This document shows, in pieces, positions 53,848-62,851 of a DNA stretch of 64,000 bases. The translations under genes were made by a program, and so were the position numbers. Location: the NCBI RefSeq assembly GCF_016907275.1, contig NZ_JAFBBP010000001.1, positions 6,128,001 to 6,192,000 on the forward strand, written 5' to 3'. How positions within the stretch are numbered: position 1 is the stretch's first letter; the number at the start of each line of letters is the position of its first letter. The notes under the pieces are model-generated. The model was not told the DNA's origin, made no database searches, and saw only the letters and a program-made list of their open reading frames with translations. This DNA is from Micromonospora luteifusca. Its GTDB lineage: Bacteria; Actinomycetota; Actinomycetes; Mycobacteriales; Micromonosporaceae.

Positions 53848-55098
53848 TTAGTAGATCGAATCCGCTACCCGAGTGGCTTCATCGGATGGTGGCTGGCGGC
53901 GGATGACGAGTAGGGCGATGTCGTCGTTAGGGTGCTCCTCGGCGGTGGTGGCCATGATGTGGTCGCACAACGCCTCGGCTGGCCCGGACTGTACGGCGTC
54001 GGCGAGGCGCTCGATGCCGGTATCGATCAGCTCGCTGCGGCGTTCGACCAGTCCGTCGGTGTAGAAGACGAGCGCCGCGCCCGGCGGTAGGTCCACAACT
54101 GTGGTGCGGCGATTGGTTAGTGGTCGGCCCACACCAAGTGGCCGGTCCACCGGCAGGTTGACGGGCTGGGTGGGTTGACCGGGCGTAGCCAGCAGTGGTG
54201 GGAGATGGCCCGCGGAGGAGAGGAGCACCCTTGCGCGGTCGGGTGCGATGAGGGCGTAGACGGCGGTGGTGAGGGTGCCCGCTTCGAAATGGTGGATCTT
54301 GCGGTCGAGGGAGGCCAGCGCTTGGGCGGGATCGTCGGAATCGAGGGCGTAGGCACGTAGCGCGCTGCGGATACGTCCCATGACGACGGCGGATGGCAGC
54401 CCGTGGCCGGAGACGTCGCCGATGACGGCGCCCAGCCAGCCCGAGGGCAACGTGAACACGTCGTACCAGTCGCCGCCGATGCCCAGGTCGTGGCCGGGCA
54501 CGTACCGGGCTGCCAGGTCCAGGCCCGGGATGTCGGGTAGCCGGCCTGGCAGCAGGCTACGTTGCAGCGCCAGCGCTGCCTGTCGGTCGAGAGCCTGCGC
54601 TCGGGCCTGACCCGCGAGGCTGGCACGATCGGCAACGAGCTGCAACAGTTGCACGTCGTCGGGACCGAACCGCCGCAGGGCGAGGGAGCCGACGTGCAGT
54701 ACGCCGACGAGGTTGCCGTTGACGAGCATGGGCACGCCCAGCAGGGCACGTATGCCCGTGGTGAGCAGGATGGGATTGACCACGTCGTCAGGCGTGACGT
54801 CATAGATCGTGACCGGGGCGCGTGTCGCCGCCACTCGGCCGGCGAAGCCGCGTCCGACCCGGACGCGGAAACCGCGGCGCACCTCCTCCTCCAAGCCCTT
54901 GGCCGCCGTCGCGACGAGCTCGCCGGTGTGGTCGTCCAGCAGCAGGATGGTGGCGGTATCGACCTTGAGTAGGTCCCGGACCCGTTCAAGCAGCTCGTCG
55001 AGTAACTCGGCGACGTCCAGCCCCGACAGGGCACCGTCGGTGATCGCCCCGATACGACGCAGTCGCTCCTCGTTCGTCACCAGCTCGGCATCGGCCAC
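53848..55098 (-). CDS. rsbU: PP2C-type (RsbU) phosphatase with GAF sensor domain
   Basis: A 416-residue protein from GTG 55098. GAF domain about 25-165 (VDTATILLLDDHTGELVA, GRGFAGRVAATRAPV); an Ala-rich helix with LQRSLLPGRLP, the usual linker before RsbU/SpoIIE phosphatases; then a PP2C domain with GGDWYDVF, IGDVSGHGLPSA, YALIAP, SSAGHLPPLL, FYTDGLVERR and NDDIALLVI, which contain the metal-binding Asp residues. It should dephosphorylate an anti-anti-sigma factor in answer to a signal sensed by GAF. The RsbW-like gene at 55293 is divergent. A TAGGCT hexamer 7 nt before the GTG suggests a leaderless message. Confidence 0.93.
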   Translation of the reverse strand: MADAELVTNEERLRRIGAITDGALSGLDVAELLDELLERVRDLLKVDTATILLLDDHTGELVATAAKGLEEEVRRGFRVRVGRGFAGRVAATRAPVTIYDVTPDDVVNPILLTTGIRALLGVPMLVNGNLVGVLHVGSLALRRFGPDDVQLLQLVADRASLAGQARAQALDRQAALALQRSLLPGRLPDIPGLDLAARYVPGHDLGIGGDWYDVFTLPSGWLGAVIGDVSGHGLPSAVVMGRIRSALRAYALDSDDPAQALASLDRKIHHFEAGTLTTAVYALIAPDRARVLLSSAGHLPPLLATPGQPTQPVNLPVDRPLGVGRPLTNRRTTVVDLPPGAALVFYTDGLVERRSELIDTGIERLADAVQSGPAEALCDHIMATTAEEHPNDDIALLVIRRQPPSDEATRVADSIY

Positions 55099-55292
55099 CC
55101 AGGAAGCCTAGACGCCGGCCCGCCGCCGATGGCACGTCAGGAGCGAGATCAACAGTGTTGCGCCTTCCACGTGGGGGTACCTCCCATGCCACATCGATGC
55201 ATCGGTCGTCCGGTGAGCCCGTTCCGGAGAGCTATCCTCCCTCGTGCCACCGATAAGGTCACCGGCTCCACGTCCGACAGGGAGGGGAAGCA

Positions 55293-55730
55293 GTGGCGAA
55301 CCCACCGCTGGACCAGCATGCCCCTACCGCCGGCACGCCCCTGTTCTCGACGTCATTCACCCTCGCGGACTTGACCCGCGTCCGACACGAGGTTCAGGCC
55401 GTCAGTCGCCGGTGCGGCCTTGACCACGACGAGATTGAGAACTGGCTCATCGCGGTCAACGAGTTGATGATCAACGTGATTCGGCACGGGGGTGGCGCAG
55501 GCGGACTACGCCTGCTCCTAGACGATCAGCTCATCTGTGAAGTCACTGACCAGGGACGGGGCTTCAACGCTGCGCATTACGTTTCCTGCGTCGAGCGACC
55601 GCCGCTGTCCGACACCGGAGGGATGGGCCTGTGGGTGGTCGGGCAGATGGCCGGCTACGTCCTCGCCGACAGTGGACCCGCCGGCACCACCATCCGCATC
55701 GCAGCACGCTCGCGCAGGACTCTCGAGTAG
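55293..55730 (+). CDS. rsbW: RsbW-type anti-sigma factor / serine kinase
   Basis: A 145-residue HATPase_c protein from GTG 55293 after GGGAGGGGAAGC. N-box: WLIAVNELMINVIRHGG; G1 box: CEVTDQGRGFNAA; G2: DTGGMGLWVVGQMAG. Proteins like this sequester a SigB/SigF-type sigma factor and phosphorylate an STAS antagonist. No sigma-factor gene is in the window. The divergent PP2C phosphatase and the STAS protein at 62852 are plausible partners. Confidence 0.9.
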   Translation: MANPPLDQHAPTAGTPLFSTSFTLADLTRVRHEVQAVSRRCGLDHDEIENWLIAVNELMINVIRHGGGAGGLRLLLDDQLICEVTDQGRGFNAAHYVSCVERPPLSDTGGMGLWVVGQMAGYVLADSGPAGTTIRIAARSRRTLE

Positions 55731-55885
55731 TTGCTGGCTCCGCCAGTCCGCCGGCAGGGTGGAACCCGCCGATCTGGGCCTGCTCACCGCCGCTCTGCGG
55801 CGCCATCATCGAGGACGCGCCGGTCATCTTCTCGGCCGAGAACCTGGCCGCCAACTACCTGGTCGCCGAGACCGCGTCGAGTTAG
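55731..55885 (+). pseudogene. Coding-like fragment after the anti-sigma gene
   Basis: After the rsbW-like stop, a frame with strong high-GC codon bias reads CGAIIEDAPVIFSAENLAAN and YLVAETASS to a stop at 55885, but there is no start codon in range. The preceding 60 bp have similar bias in another frame (PADLGLLTAALRRH). It looks like a frameshifted remnant; family not recognised. Confidence 0.3.
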
Positions 55886-55948
55886 AAGCGGTTTGGTGCG
55901 GGCTCCGCGCGGGCACGTCACCGGCAAAGGTCGACGAGAGGAGCGACG

Positions 55949-56347
55949 ATGCCGGCACGCAAGGACATGCCCAGCACACTGAAGCGATCGCCGAAGAAGG
56001 CACAGGACACCTACGCCGAGGCGCACGACTCGGCGGTCGACTCGTACGGCGAGGGCGAGCGCGCTCACCGCACCGCGTTCGCCGCCGTCAAGCACTCGTT
56101 CGAGAAGGTGGGCGACCACTGGGAGCCGAAGAGCAAGAAAGGGCCGAGCGACAAGAAAGCCGCAGGTGGCCGCGGTTCCTCCGGCAGGACGGCCGGTGGG
56201 GTCGACGCGAACGCCAGCAAGGAGCACCTGATGGACCTGGCGAGGAAACTCGACATCCCTGGGCGGTCACGGATGAAGAAGGCCGACCTCGTTGAGGCCA
56301 TCCGCAAGTCCAACAACGGCAGCACCCGCAAGGCCCGCACCAAGTAG
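55949..56347 (+). CDS. ChaB-family protein with C-terminal Rho-N-like motif
   Basis: A 132-residue basic protein, GAGGAGCG before ATG 55949. The N-terminal part is a ChaB domain (MPSTLKRSPKKAQDTYAEAH and HRTAFAAVKHSFEKVGDHWEPK). After a Lys/Gly-rich linker comes a Rho-N/SAP-like motif (KEHLMDLARKLDIPGRSRMKKADLVEAIRKS in two helices), which binds nucleic acid. The family is often found among stress-response genes controlled by SigB-type factors. The 52-aa protein at 28957 shows a related helix pair. Confidence 0.88.
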   Translation: MPARKDMPSTLKRSPKKAQDTYAEAHDSAVDSYGEGERAHRTAFAAVKHSFEKVGDHWEPKSKKGPSDKKAAGGRGSSGRTAGGVDANASKEHLMDLARKLDIPGRSRMKKADLVEAIRKSNNGSTRKARTK

Positions 56348-56371
56348 TCGAGAACGAAGCGGTGCCGTGGG

Positions 56372-57085
56372 TCAGCGCTCGGGTGTTCCAGCTGCCCGGT
56401 CCACCAGGGCTTGAGCTACATCGCGGACCTTGCGGTTGGAGTCCTGCGACACCTTCGCCAGGATGTTGAACGCCTCGGTGGGGGTGCACCGGCGCTCACC
56501 CATGATGATGCCCTTGGCCTGCTCGATGACGGCGCGGCTGGCCATCGCCTCCTGCATCTGGCGGGCGAGGCTGGCGGTGCTGTCGTAGAGCTGCGCGTTG
56601 GCCAGGGCGACGGCGGCGTACGCCGCGAAGGTTTCCAGCACGGTGATCGCGTCGTCGTCGAAGGCGTGCGGGATGCGGGCGTAGACGTTGAGCCCGCCAA
56701 CGACCGCCTCCTGGATGGGCAGGCCGACCGAGACGGAACTGCCCACTCCCGCCTTGTGGCCGCGCTCGGCCCAGTCGGGCCAGCGGTCGTCGGCGGCGAG
56801 ATCGGGCACGGAAAGGACGTCGCCACTGGTGGCGGCATCCAGACACGGGCCGGCCCCCTGGGCGTACTGCCGCTCGTCCATCTCCAGGGCCAGGTCGTCG
56901 GTGAACGCCGCGGTGTGCCCGATCCCGCCGCGAACCAGCGTGACCGACACCTCCACCGGCACGGGCAGCACCCGTTTGGCCAGCTCCGCGACGCGCTGGA
57001 GAACGTCGTCGAGGCCGACCTCGCCGAGCTTGATGCGGCCGAGTTCGGCGAAGGCGTCGGCGGGGTCCGTCGGTGAGTGGGTCAT
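56372..57085 (-). CDS. GAF-ANTAR regulator
   Basis: A 237-residue protein from ATG 57085. The GAF domain (about 35-165) contains VEVSVTLVRGG, GAGPCLDAATSGDVLSVPDL and SSVSVGLPIQ. The ANTAR domain (about 170-232) has RQMQEAMASRAVIEQAKGIIMGERRCTPTEAFNILAKVSQDSN in its three helices with the conserved EQAKG and Ala-Phe. ANTAR proteins bind paired hairpins in leader RNA and prevent transcription termination. The GAF domain should sense a small molecule or redox signal; the RNA target is unknown. Confidence 0.93.
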   Translation of the reverse strand: MTHSPTDPADAFAELGRIKLGEVGLDDVLQRVAELAKRVLPVPVEVSVTLVRGGIGHTAAFTDDLALEMDERQYAQGAGPCLDAATSGDVLSVPDLAADDRWPDWAERGHKAGVGSSVSVGLPIQEAVVGGLNVYARIPHAFDDDAITVLETFAAYAAVALANAQLYDSTASLARQMQEAMASRAVIEQAKGIIMGERRCTPTEAFNILAKVSQDSNRKVRDVAQALVDRAAGTPER

Positions 57086-57290
57086 GGCACCAGTCCTCAC
57101 GACCGGCGCGTCCGTCGTAGAACCACGGATCGGGTGGGGCGTGGACGCGCGGATGGCGGCCCGCACGTCGCGGGCCGCTGCACGGCCCCCCAACCGGGTG
57201 GAGCCGGGACCAACGCCGCCTGCTCGACGCCGATTCGCCACATCCGGTACGGCGGATGTGGGCTACAGGCCCACCAGGGTACGCGGGCTG

Positions 57291-57749
57291 TCAGTCGGCG
57301 ACGACGAGGGCTTGGGGCGCGGCGGCCTTCATCCGCGTACGCAGCCACTTCAGCTGGATCGCCGTCTCGCCCTCACAGCGCCGCACGACCGCGAGCAGGT
57401 CCTTGTCGCGGACACCGTAGGCGGCCTGGCCGACGACGGTCCAGGTGATGTCGCACTCGGCAGCCATCAGGTAGAGGTCCTGGAGGTCACGCAGCAGGCC
57501 GATGCCGCCGGTGCGGGTGCCGGTGAACAGTTGCGAGTACAGCCGGTCCGGCTCGTCGGGGGCGTCCTCGGAGTAGCGGACCACGAACGGATGCAGCTGT
57601 TCGGCGTACGCGTCGCAGCGCTTGGCCTGCTGCTGGCAGAGGTGCTCGATGTCGGGTTCCTCGGCGTGCGCGTCGGCGACCTGCCGGAACGCGTCGGCCA
57701 GGTTGACCTGCGCCCGGTGCAGAAGACCGAGGTAGTGGGCGAGGTGCAC
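57291..57749 (-). CDS. Helical protein coupled to the molybdopterin oxidoreductase
   Basis: A 152-residue protein from GTG 57749, beginning 3 bp after the oxidoreductase stop. It is all-helical with many His, Glu and Gln (MHLAHYLGLLHRAQVNLADAF, HAEEPDIEHLCQQQAKRCDAY, DLYLMAAECDITWTVVGQAA), which is the look of a ferritin-like or haemerythrin-like four-helix bundle. Tight coupling suggests it is a subunit or maturation factor of the oxidoreductase. Family not recognised. Confidence 0.72.
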   Translation of the reverse strand: MHLAHYLGLLHRAQVNLADAFRQVADAHAEEPDIEHLCQQQAKRCDAYAEQLHPFVVRYSEDAPDEPDRLYSQLFTGTRTGGIGLLRDLQDLYLMAAECDITWTVVGQAAYGVRDKDLLAVVRRCEGETAIQLKWLRTRMKAAAPQALVVAD

Positions 57750-57752
57750 GGC

Positions 57753-60188
57753 TCACTCCTTCCCGCTGGTGGCCTCGGCTGCCGGCCCACCAACGGTGGG
57801 CGGCACGTCAGCGTCCGCTGGTGGTGCGCTGCCGCCGACCGTCGGCGCCGGCGAGGGTACGCCCCGACCGTCGGCGAGTTTCGTCACGGCGACGGCGGCG
57901 ACCTTGAAGAGGGGCTGCTTGGATACCGGGTCCCAGGCGGTGATGGTCAGCTCGTTCGCTGCCCGGGGGGTGCGGTCGGCGGGGTCCTGGTCGAAGTAGC
58001 CGTAGTGGAATGGCAGGAAGACGACGCCGGGCCGGATGCCGCAGAGCCGGGCGCGGGCCTGGATGGCGCCGCGCGCCGAGGAGACGCCGACGAGGTCGCC
58101 CTCGACGATGCCGAACCGGGCCGCGTCGGCGGCGTTGAACTCCACCCACACGTCCGGTGCCGCCTGGTTGAGCTGTGGGGCGCGGCCGGTCTTGGTGCGC
58201 GTGTGGAACTGGTACACGGTGCGTCCGGTCGTGAGGAGCAGCGGATGCTCCTCATCGGGCACCTCGGGTGAGGGCTGGTAGTCGACGGTGTGCAGGAACG
58301 CCCGCCCGTTCGGTTCCTTGGCCCGGTATTCCGGCTCGGTGAACTCCGCACCGGTGACCAGGTCCTGGCCGAACGTCTCGCAGTAGTCGGGGTCGGTGTT
58401 GAAGGTCCCGTCGGTGTAGAGGCGCTCGGTGCCGTCGGGATGCTCGTCGGTGCAGGGCCACTGGATGCCGGAGCCGCCGCGCAGCTTCTCGTAGGTGATG
58501 CCGGTGTAGTCGCACGGCCGACCCCGCGAACACTCCTTCCACGCCTCGAACACCTCCTCCGGCCCGCTCCAGTCGATCAGCGGCTGGCCGTCGCGATCGC
58601 GGAAGTTCATCCGGCGGGCGTAGTCGAGGAAGATGTCCAGGTCCGAGCGGGCCTCCCCGGGCGGGTCGACGGCCTTGTCGGAGATGTGCACGGTCCGGTC
58701 GACGCTGGTGAACGTACCGGTCTTCTCGCCCCAGGTGGCGGCGGGCAGCACGACATCGGCCAGCTCGGCGGTCTCGGTGCGGAAGAGATCCTGCACCACC
58801 ACGAACAGCTCCGGCTGCTTGAGGATGCGCCGGATGCGTGACAGGTCCGGCAGGGAGACCGCGGGGTTGGTGGCGCTGATCCAGAGCAGCTTGATCGAGC
58901 CCTGCTCGGCGTACCGGAAGATCTGCATGGCGTGCGTCGGCGGCGCCCAGTGCGGGATGGTGTCCATGTCCACGTTCCACAGCCGGGCCAACTCCTCGAT
59001 GTGCCGCTCGTTGTCCCAGTTACGCAGGCCGGGCAGGTCGCCGTCGGCACCGGTTTCCCGGGTGTTCTGAGCGGTGGGCTGGCCGTTCATCTGGTAGATC
59101 CCGGCGCCCGGCCGGCCGATCATGCCCCGGAGCAGGTGCAGGTTGTTGACGGCGCAGGCGGCGGCGGTGGCCTGGTTGGACTGGTAGAAGCCCTGCAACA
59201 CGGTCGACAGCAACCGCTGCGAGGTGCCGAGCAGTTCGGCGGCGCGCTCCACGTCGGCGGCCGGCACGTCGCAGATGTCGGCGACCCTTTGTGGCGGGTA
59301 GCCGTCGGTGATCCGGCACAGCTCGTCGAAACCCAGGGTGTGCGCGTCGACGTAGTCATGGTCGTACCAGCCGCGCCGGATGATCTCCCGAAGCAGGCCG
59401 TTCATCAGCGCCACGTTGGTGCCGTTACGCACCGCGAGGTGGACATCGGCCTCCCGGGCGACCGGGGTGGCGCGCGGGTCCACCGCCAGCATCGTCGGCG
59501 GGTTCGGTCCGCGCCGACGGTCGAGCATCCGCATCCACAGCACCGTCTGGGTCTCCGCGACGTTGTGGCCCCACAGCGCGATCGCGTCGCAGTGGTCCAC
59601 GTCCGTGTACGAGCCAGGCTGCCCGTCGGTGCCGAAGCTGGCCTTCAACGCCGCCGCCGCCGTCGCCGTGCACAGCCGGGTGTTGCCGTCCATGTGTGGC
59701 GTGCCCAGCCCTGCCTTGCCGATCACCCCGAGGGCGTAGTACTCCTCCAGGAAAAGCTGCCCGGTGGTGTAGAAGCCGAAGTGTCCCCACCCACCCGGCC
59801 CGTCGAGAAGTTCCTTCGACCGGCTGACGATGCGGCCCATCGCGGTGTCCCAGTCCGTCTCGACCAGGCGATCACCATCGCGGACCAGCGGTCGGGTCAA
59901 CCGGTCCGGACTGTGGTTGGCCTGCCAGCCGTACAGGTCCTTCGGGTCGACCCGACCCCGGTTGATCCGGTCCACGGCCCGACCGCGCACCCCGACGATC
60001 CGCCCCTCGGCAACGCCGATGTCCAGCGCGTCGCCGTTGGAGTGCAGCACCGACGCCGACTGCACCCACCGGTCCACGTCGGCATCACCCCGGCCGTCGG
60101 CCAGGTACCGGTCCACCCGCACCGGCCACTCCTGTCCCGGCCCGTACGGGGTCCGCTCACCCCACGGATCGGCGATCCGGTCCACCAT
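57753..60188 (-). CDS. Molybdopterin oxidoreductase lacking the Fe-S ligands
   Basis: An 811-residue member of the nitrate reductase/formate dehydrogenase group. The molybdenum-ligand segment GNTRLCTATA keeps Cys173, and the cofactor-binding SYTDVDHCDAIALWGHN, WISATNPAVSLPD, VVLPAATWGEKTGTFT and C-terminal LTTGRTVYQFHTRTKTGR with NAADAARFGIVEGD are all present. The N-terminal cluster motif is not: the C-x2-C-x3-C positions are Ser46, His49 and Asp53, and the fourth (usually LCPKG) is Asp81. No cysteine precedes Cys173. The enzyme therefore cannot hold the usual [4Fe-4S] cluster. A Pro-rich tail with two PTVGG repeats ends the protein. No signal peptide. It overlaps the HPP gene by 32 bp. Confidence 0.88.
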   Translation of the reverse strand: MVDRIADPWGERTPYGPGQEWPVRVDRYLADGRGDADVDRWVQSASVLHSNGDALDIGVAEGRIVGVRGRAVDRINRGRVDPKDLYGWQANHSPDRLTRPLVRDGDRLVETDWDTAMGRIVSRSKELLDGPGGWGHFGFYTTGQLFLEEYYALGVIGKAGLGTPHMDGNTRLCTATAAAALKASFGTDGQPGSYTDVDHCDAIALWGHNVAETQTVLWMRMLDRRRGPNPPTMLAVDPRATPVAREADVHLAVRNGTNVALMNGLLREIIRRGWYDHDYVDAHTLGFDELCRITDGYPPQRVADICDVPAADVERAAELLGTSQRLLSTVLQGFYQSNQATAAACAVNNLHLLRGMIGRPGAGIYQMNGQPTAQNTRETGADGDLPGLRNWDNERHIEELARLWNVDMDTIPHWAPPTHAMQIFRYAEQGSIKLLWISATNPAVSLPDLSRIRRILKQPELFVVVQDLFRTETAELADVVLPAATWGEKTGTFTSVDRTVHISDKAVDPPGEARSDLDIFLDYARRMNFRDRDGQPLIDWSGPEEVFEAWKECSRGRPCDYTGITYEKLRGGSGIQWPCTDEHPDGTERLYTDGTFNTDPDYCETFGQDLVTGAEFTEPEYRAKEPNGRAFLHTVDYQPSPEVPDEEHPLLLTTGRTVYQFHTRTKTGRAPQLNQAAPDVWVEFNAADAARFGIVEGDLVGVSSARGAIQARARLCGIRPGVVFLPFHYGYFDQDPADRTPRAANELTITAWDPVSKQPLFKVAAVAVTKLADGRGVPSPAPTVGGSAPPADADVPPTVGGPAAEATSGKE

Positions 60189-60714
60189 GACGTCCTCCTT
60201 CCGACGGCGGCGCGGGCGCCGCCCACAGCGGCATCGGCCGGCCCGACACCCGTCCGTACCACCAGTCGACGACCGTGACCAGCACCACCGCGCCGGCCGC
60301 GACGAGCAACTGGGTCGGGGTACGCAGCAGACCGAGGCTCACGATCAGTGTCGTCGCACCCGCCGGGGCGTGCGACGACTTCAGCAGCACCAGCACCGAT
60401 GCGGTCACCGCCAGCGACCCGGCCACCGCCACGATCCTCGCCCCACTCACCCCCTCCTGGAGCGCCGAAGGTTCGTCGGCAAGCCCGCAGGCCACCAGGA
60501 ACAGGTACCCGGCCAGCAGGGCCACCCCGTGTCCGATGAACGTGTTGCGCGGCGACGCATCGGGCGATCGTGGCTTCTCCACGTGCAACATCACCGCCGG
60601 TCCCAGACTGGGGAACAGCCACGGCTGGTGCGTGACGAGTGCGACCAGCCCGGCGAGCATCACCGCCAGTGCGCCGCCCACGAAGGCGTGCGCCGAGCGC
60701 CCCGCTCGGCCCAT
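60157..60714 (-). CDS. HPP-family membrane protein
   Basis: A 185-residue protein from ATG 60714 with AGGGGG upstream. Four membrane helices (ALAVMLAGLVALVTH, FIGHGVALLAGYLFLVACGL, IVAVAGSLAVTASVLVLL, LLVAAGAVVLVTVVDWWYG) and the family signature: FPSLGPAVMLHVEKPRSPDASPRN in pieces and SSHAPAGATTLIV. HPP proteins are linked with nitrite/nitrate transport in plants and cyanobacteria. Encoding one in an operon with a nitrate-reductase-like protein is therefore suggestive. Confidence 0.88.
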   Translation of the reverse strand: MGRAGRSAHAFVGGALAVMLAGLVALVTHQPWLFPSLGPAVMLHVEKPRSPDASPRNTFIGHGVALLAGYLFLVACGLADEPSALQEGVSGARIVAVAGSLAVTASVLVLLKSSHAPAGATTLIVSLGLLRTPTQLLVAAGAVVLVTVVDWWYGRVSGRPMPLWAAPAPPSEGGRHGGPDRRSVG

Positions 60715-60751
60715 CACATTCCCCCTGCCAGTCGTGCCGCTCCGCATCTTC

Positions 60752-60770
60752 TCGGGAACATTTCTCCCGA
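60752..60770. promoter_or_regulatory. Inverted repeat before the HPP operon
   Basis: TCGGGA - ACATTTC - TCCCGA, perfect 6-bp arms, 38 bp upstream of ATG 60714. It looks like a dormancy box with one extra base in the spacer, so DosR binding is doubtful. Confidence 0.45.
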
Positions 60771-60799
60771 ATCCTGTTCGTCATGCGTGCCGTCCGATG

Positions 60800-62593
60800 T
60801 CACTGCGGATCGTCGAAGCCTTCGGTGGCCCGTTCGCGGCGCAGGTGCGCCAGCGCCCGCCGGCCCAGGTCGGTGGCCTCCCGACCGAGTGCCTCATACA
60901 TCGTGGCGACCTTCTCGTAGGGCTGCGCGGGCGGGAGCAGCGGGATCGCCGGGTCCACGATCGCCTCGATCAGCGTCGGCCGGTCCGCGGACAGGGCCTC
61001 GTCCCAGGCGGTGTCGACCTCGGTCGGGCTGGTCACCCGGACACCGTGCAGGCCCAGCAGCTCCGCCCAGCGGGCGTACGGCGCGTCCGGCAGGCGCTGC
61101 GAGTCGACGAAACGGGGGTCGCCCTCCATCTCCCGCTGCTCCCAGCTCACCTCTGCCAGGTCGCGGTTGTGCAGCACCAGCACCACGAACCGGGGGTCCG
61201 CCCAGTCCCGCCAGCGGTGCGCGACGGTGAGCAACTCGGCCAGCCCGTTCATCTGCATCGCCCCGTCCCCGGCGAGTGCCACCACCGGTCGGTGCGGGGC
61301 GGCGAGTTTCGCGGCCAGCCCGTACGGCAGCGCCGAGCCCATCGAGGCCAGGGTGCTGGACAGGTGCGCGTCGACACCGACGGGCAGCCGCAGGTGTCGG
61401 GCGTACCAGTAGGTCACCGACCCGACATCCACCGCTACCTGCGCGTCTCCGGGCAGCCGGTCGCTCAGCGCGTGCAGGACGTACTGCGGATTGAGCGGTT
61501 CGGCTTCGGCGGTGGCCCGCTGTCGGGCGATGTCCCGCCAGCGCGTCACCTCGCCCTCGACGCGCTGACGCCAGCTCCGATCCGGTCGGGGCGTGAGCAG
61601 CGGCAGCAGCGCCCGGATGGTCTCGGCGGCGTCACCGAGCAGCGGCACCTCCACCGGGTAGCGCCCGCCCAGGCGTCGACCGTCGATGTCGATCTGCACC
61701 GCCCGGGCCTGTCCGGGCGCTGGGTAGAACTCCGACCAGGGATCGTTGCTGCCAATGATCAGCAGGGTGTCGCACTCGTTCATCAGCATGCTGCTGGCGG
61801 TGCTGCCCAGGTGGCCCATCACCCCGGTGTGGAACGGCAGCGCCTCGTCCAGCACCGGCTTGCCGAGCAGCGACGCGGTCACCCCCGCGCCGAGCGCCTC
61901 GGCCAGCTCGATCACCTCGCCGGCGGCAGCTCGGGCACCCTGCCCCACCAGGATCGCCACCCGCTCCCCGGCATCGAGCAGGTCCGCGGCGGCCCGCAGA
62001 TCACCGGCGCGGGGCCGCAGTTCCGGCACCGGCAGGCCCGGGTTGGTCACCATGATCCCGTGCTGGTGCGCGCCGAGGTCCGGGGCCGGTGCGATCTGCA
62101 CGTCGTGCGGCAGGATCACACACGTCGGGCTCCGAGTCGCCAGGGCGGTGCGGATCGCCCGGTCGAGCAGCATGGGCAACTGCTCCGGGGTGTACGCGGT
62201 CTGCACGAACTGTGCGCACACATCGCCGTAGAGGCGTACCAGGTCGATCTCCTGCTGGTAGCCGCTACCCAGTACGGACGTCACCTGCTGACCGACCAGG
62301 GCGAGCACCGGTTGGGAGTCCAGCCGGGCGTCGTAGAGACCGTTGAGCAGATGTACGGCGCCCGGTCCCTGAGTCGACAGGCACACCCCCAGCCCGCCGG
62401 TGTACTTGGCGTGCCCGCAGGCCATGAACGCGGCCGTCTCCTCGTGTCGGGCCTGCACAAACTCCGGCCGACCGGCGCGACGCAGAGCCCCCATCACCCC
62501 GTCGATACCGTCGCCGGAGTAACCGAAGACCCGGCCCACGCCCCAGTCGGCCAACCGAGCCACCACCAGGTCCGACACCGTCGCGTCCGCCAC
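60800..62593 (-). CDS. Thiamine-diphosphate enzyme, pyruvate oxidase/acetolactate synthase type
   Basis: A 597-residue ThDP enzyme. The catalytic Glu is in ARHEETAAFMACGHAK (near 51), the FAD/middle domain has LVGQGARAA and LLGKPVLDE, and the ThDP/Mg motif is GDGAMQMNGLAELLTV then NRDLAEVSWEQ. The sequence resembles PoxB-type pyruvate dehydrogenases (quinone) more than AHAS: there is no regulatory-subunit gene nearby, and a C-terminal extension ends in YEALGREATDLGRRAL. It would make acetate and CO2 from pyruvate with electrons going to the respiratory chain. Substrate is inferred. Confidence 0.87.
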   Translation of the reverse strand: MADATVSDLVVARLADWGVGRVFGYSGDGIDGVMGALRRAGRPEFVQARHEETAAFMACGHAKYTGGLGVCLSTQGPGAVHLLNGLYDARLDSQPVLALVGQQVTSVLGSGYQQEIDLVRLYGDVCAQFVQTAYTPEQLPMLLDRAIRTALATRSPTCVILPHDVQIAPAPDLGAHQHGIMVTNPGLPVPELRPRAGDLRAAADLLDAGERVAILVGQGARAAAGEVIELAEALGAGVTASLLGKPVLDEALPFHTGVMGHLGSTASSMLMNECDTLLIIGSNDPWSEFYPAPGQARAVQIDIDGRRLGGRYPVEVPLLGDAAETIRALLPLLTPRPDRSWRQRVEGEVTRWRDIARQRATAEAEPLNPQYVLHALSDRLPGDAQVAVDVGSVTYWYARHLRLPVGVDAHLSSTLASMGSALPYGLAAKLAAPHRPVVALAGDGAMQMNGLAELLTVAHRWRDWADPRFVVLVLHNRDLAEVSWEQREMEGDPRFVDSQRLPDAPYARWAELLGLHGVRVTSPTEVDTAWDEALSADRPTLIEAIVDPAIPLLPPAQPYEKVATMYEALGREATDLGRRALAHLRRERATEGFDDPQ

Positions 62594-62851
62594 CGTCGCC
62601 TCCTCGCCTCAACCGCCCTTCCAGCATGTGGCCCTACCCGCAGGCCGGCAGACCGAACCGGACGGACGGCACCTCTTCGGGGATCCTCACGATCAATCCC
62701 ACTGCGGAACTCGTCGATCGCGCGAGTGGTGCCAGCGGCGAACATCGTGGGTAGAGTGGTCCGCGGGTCAAGACATGCGCCCAGGTCCGCCGCCCGCGCC
62801 TCGTCGCTGCGGGAGGATCCGACTCACCGATGCACCAGATCGGGAGGGGTC

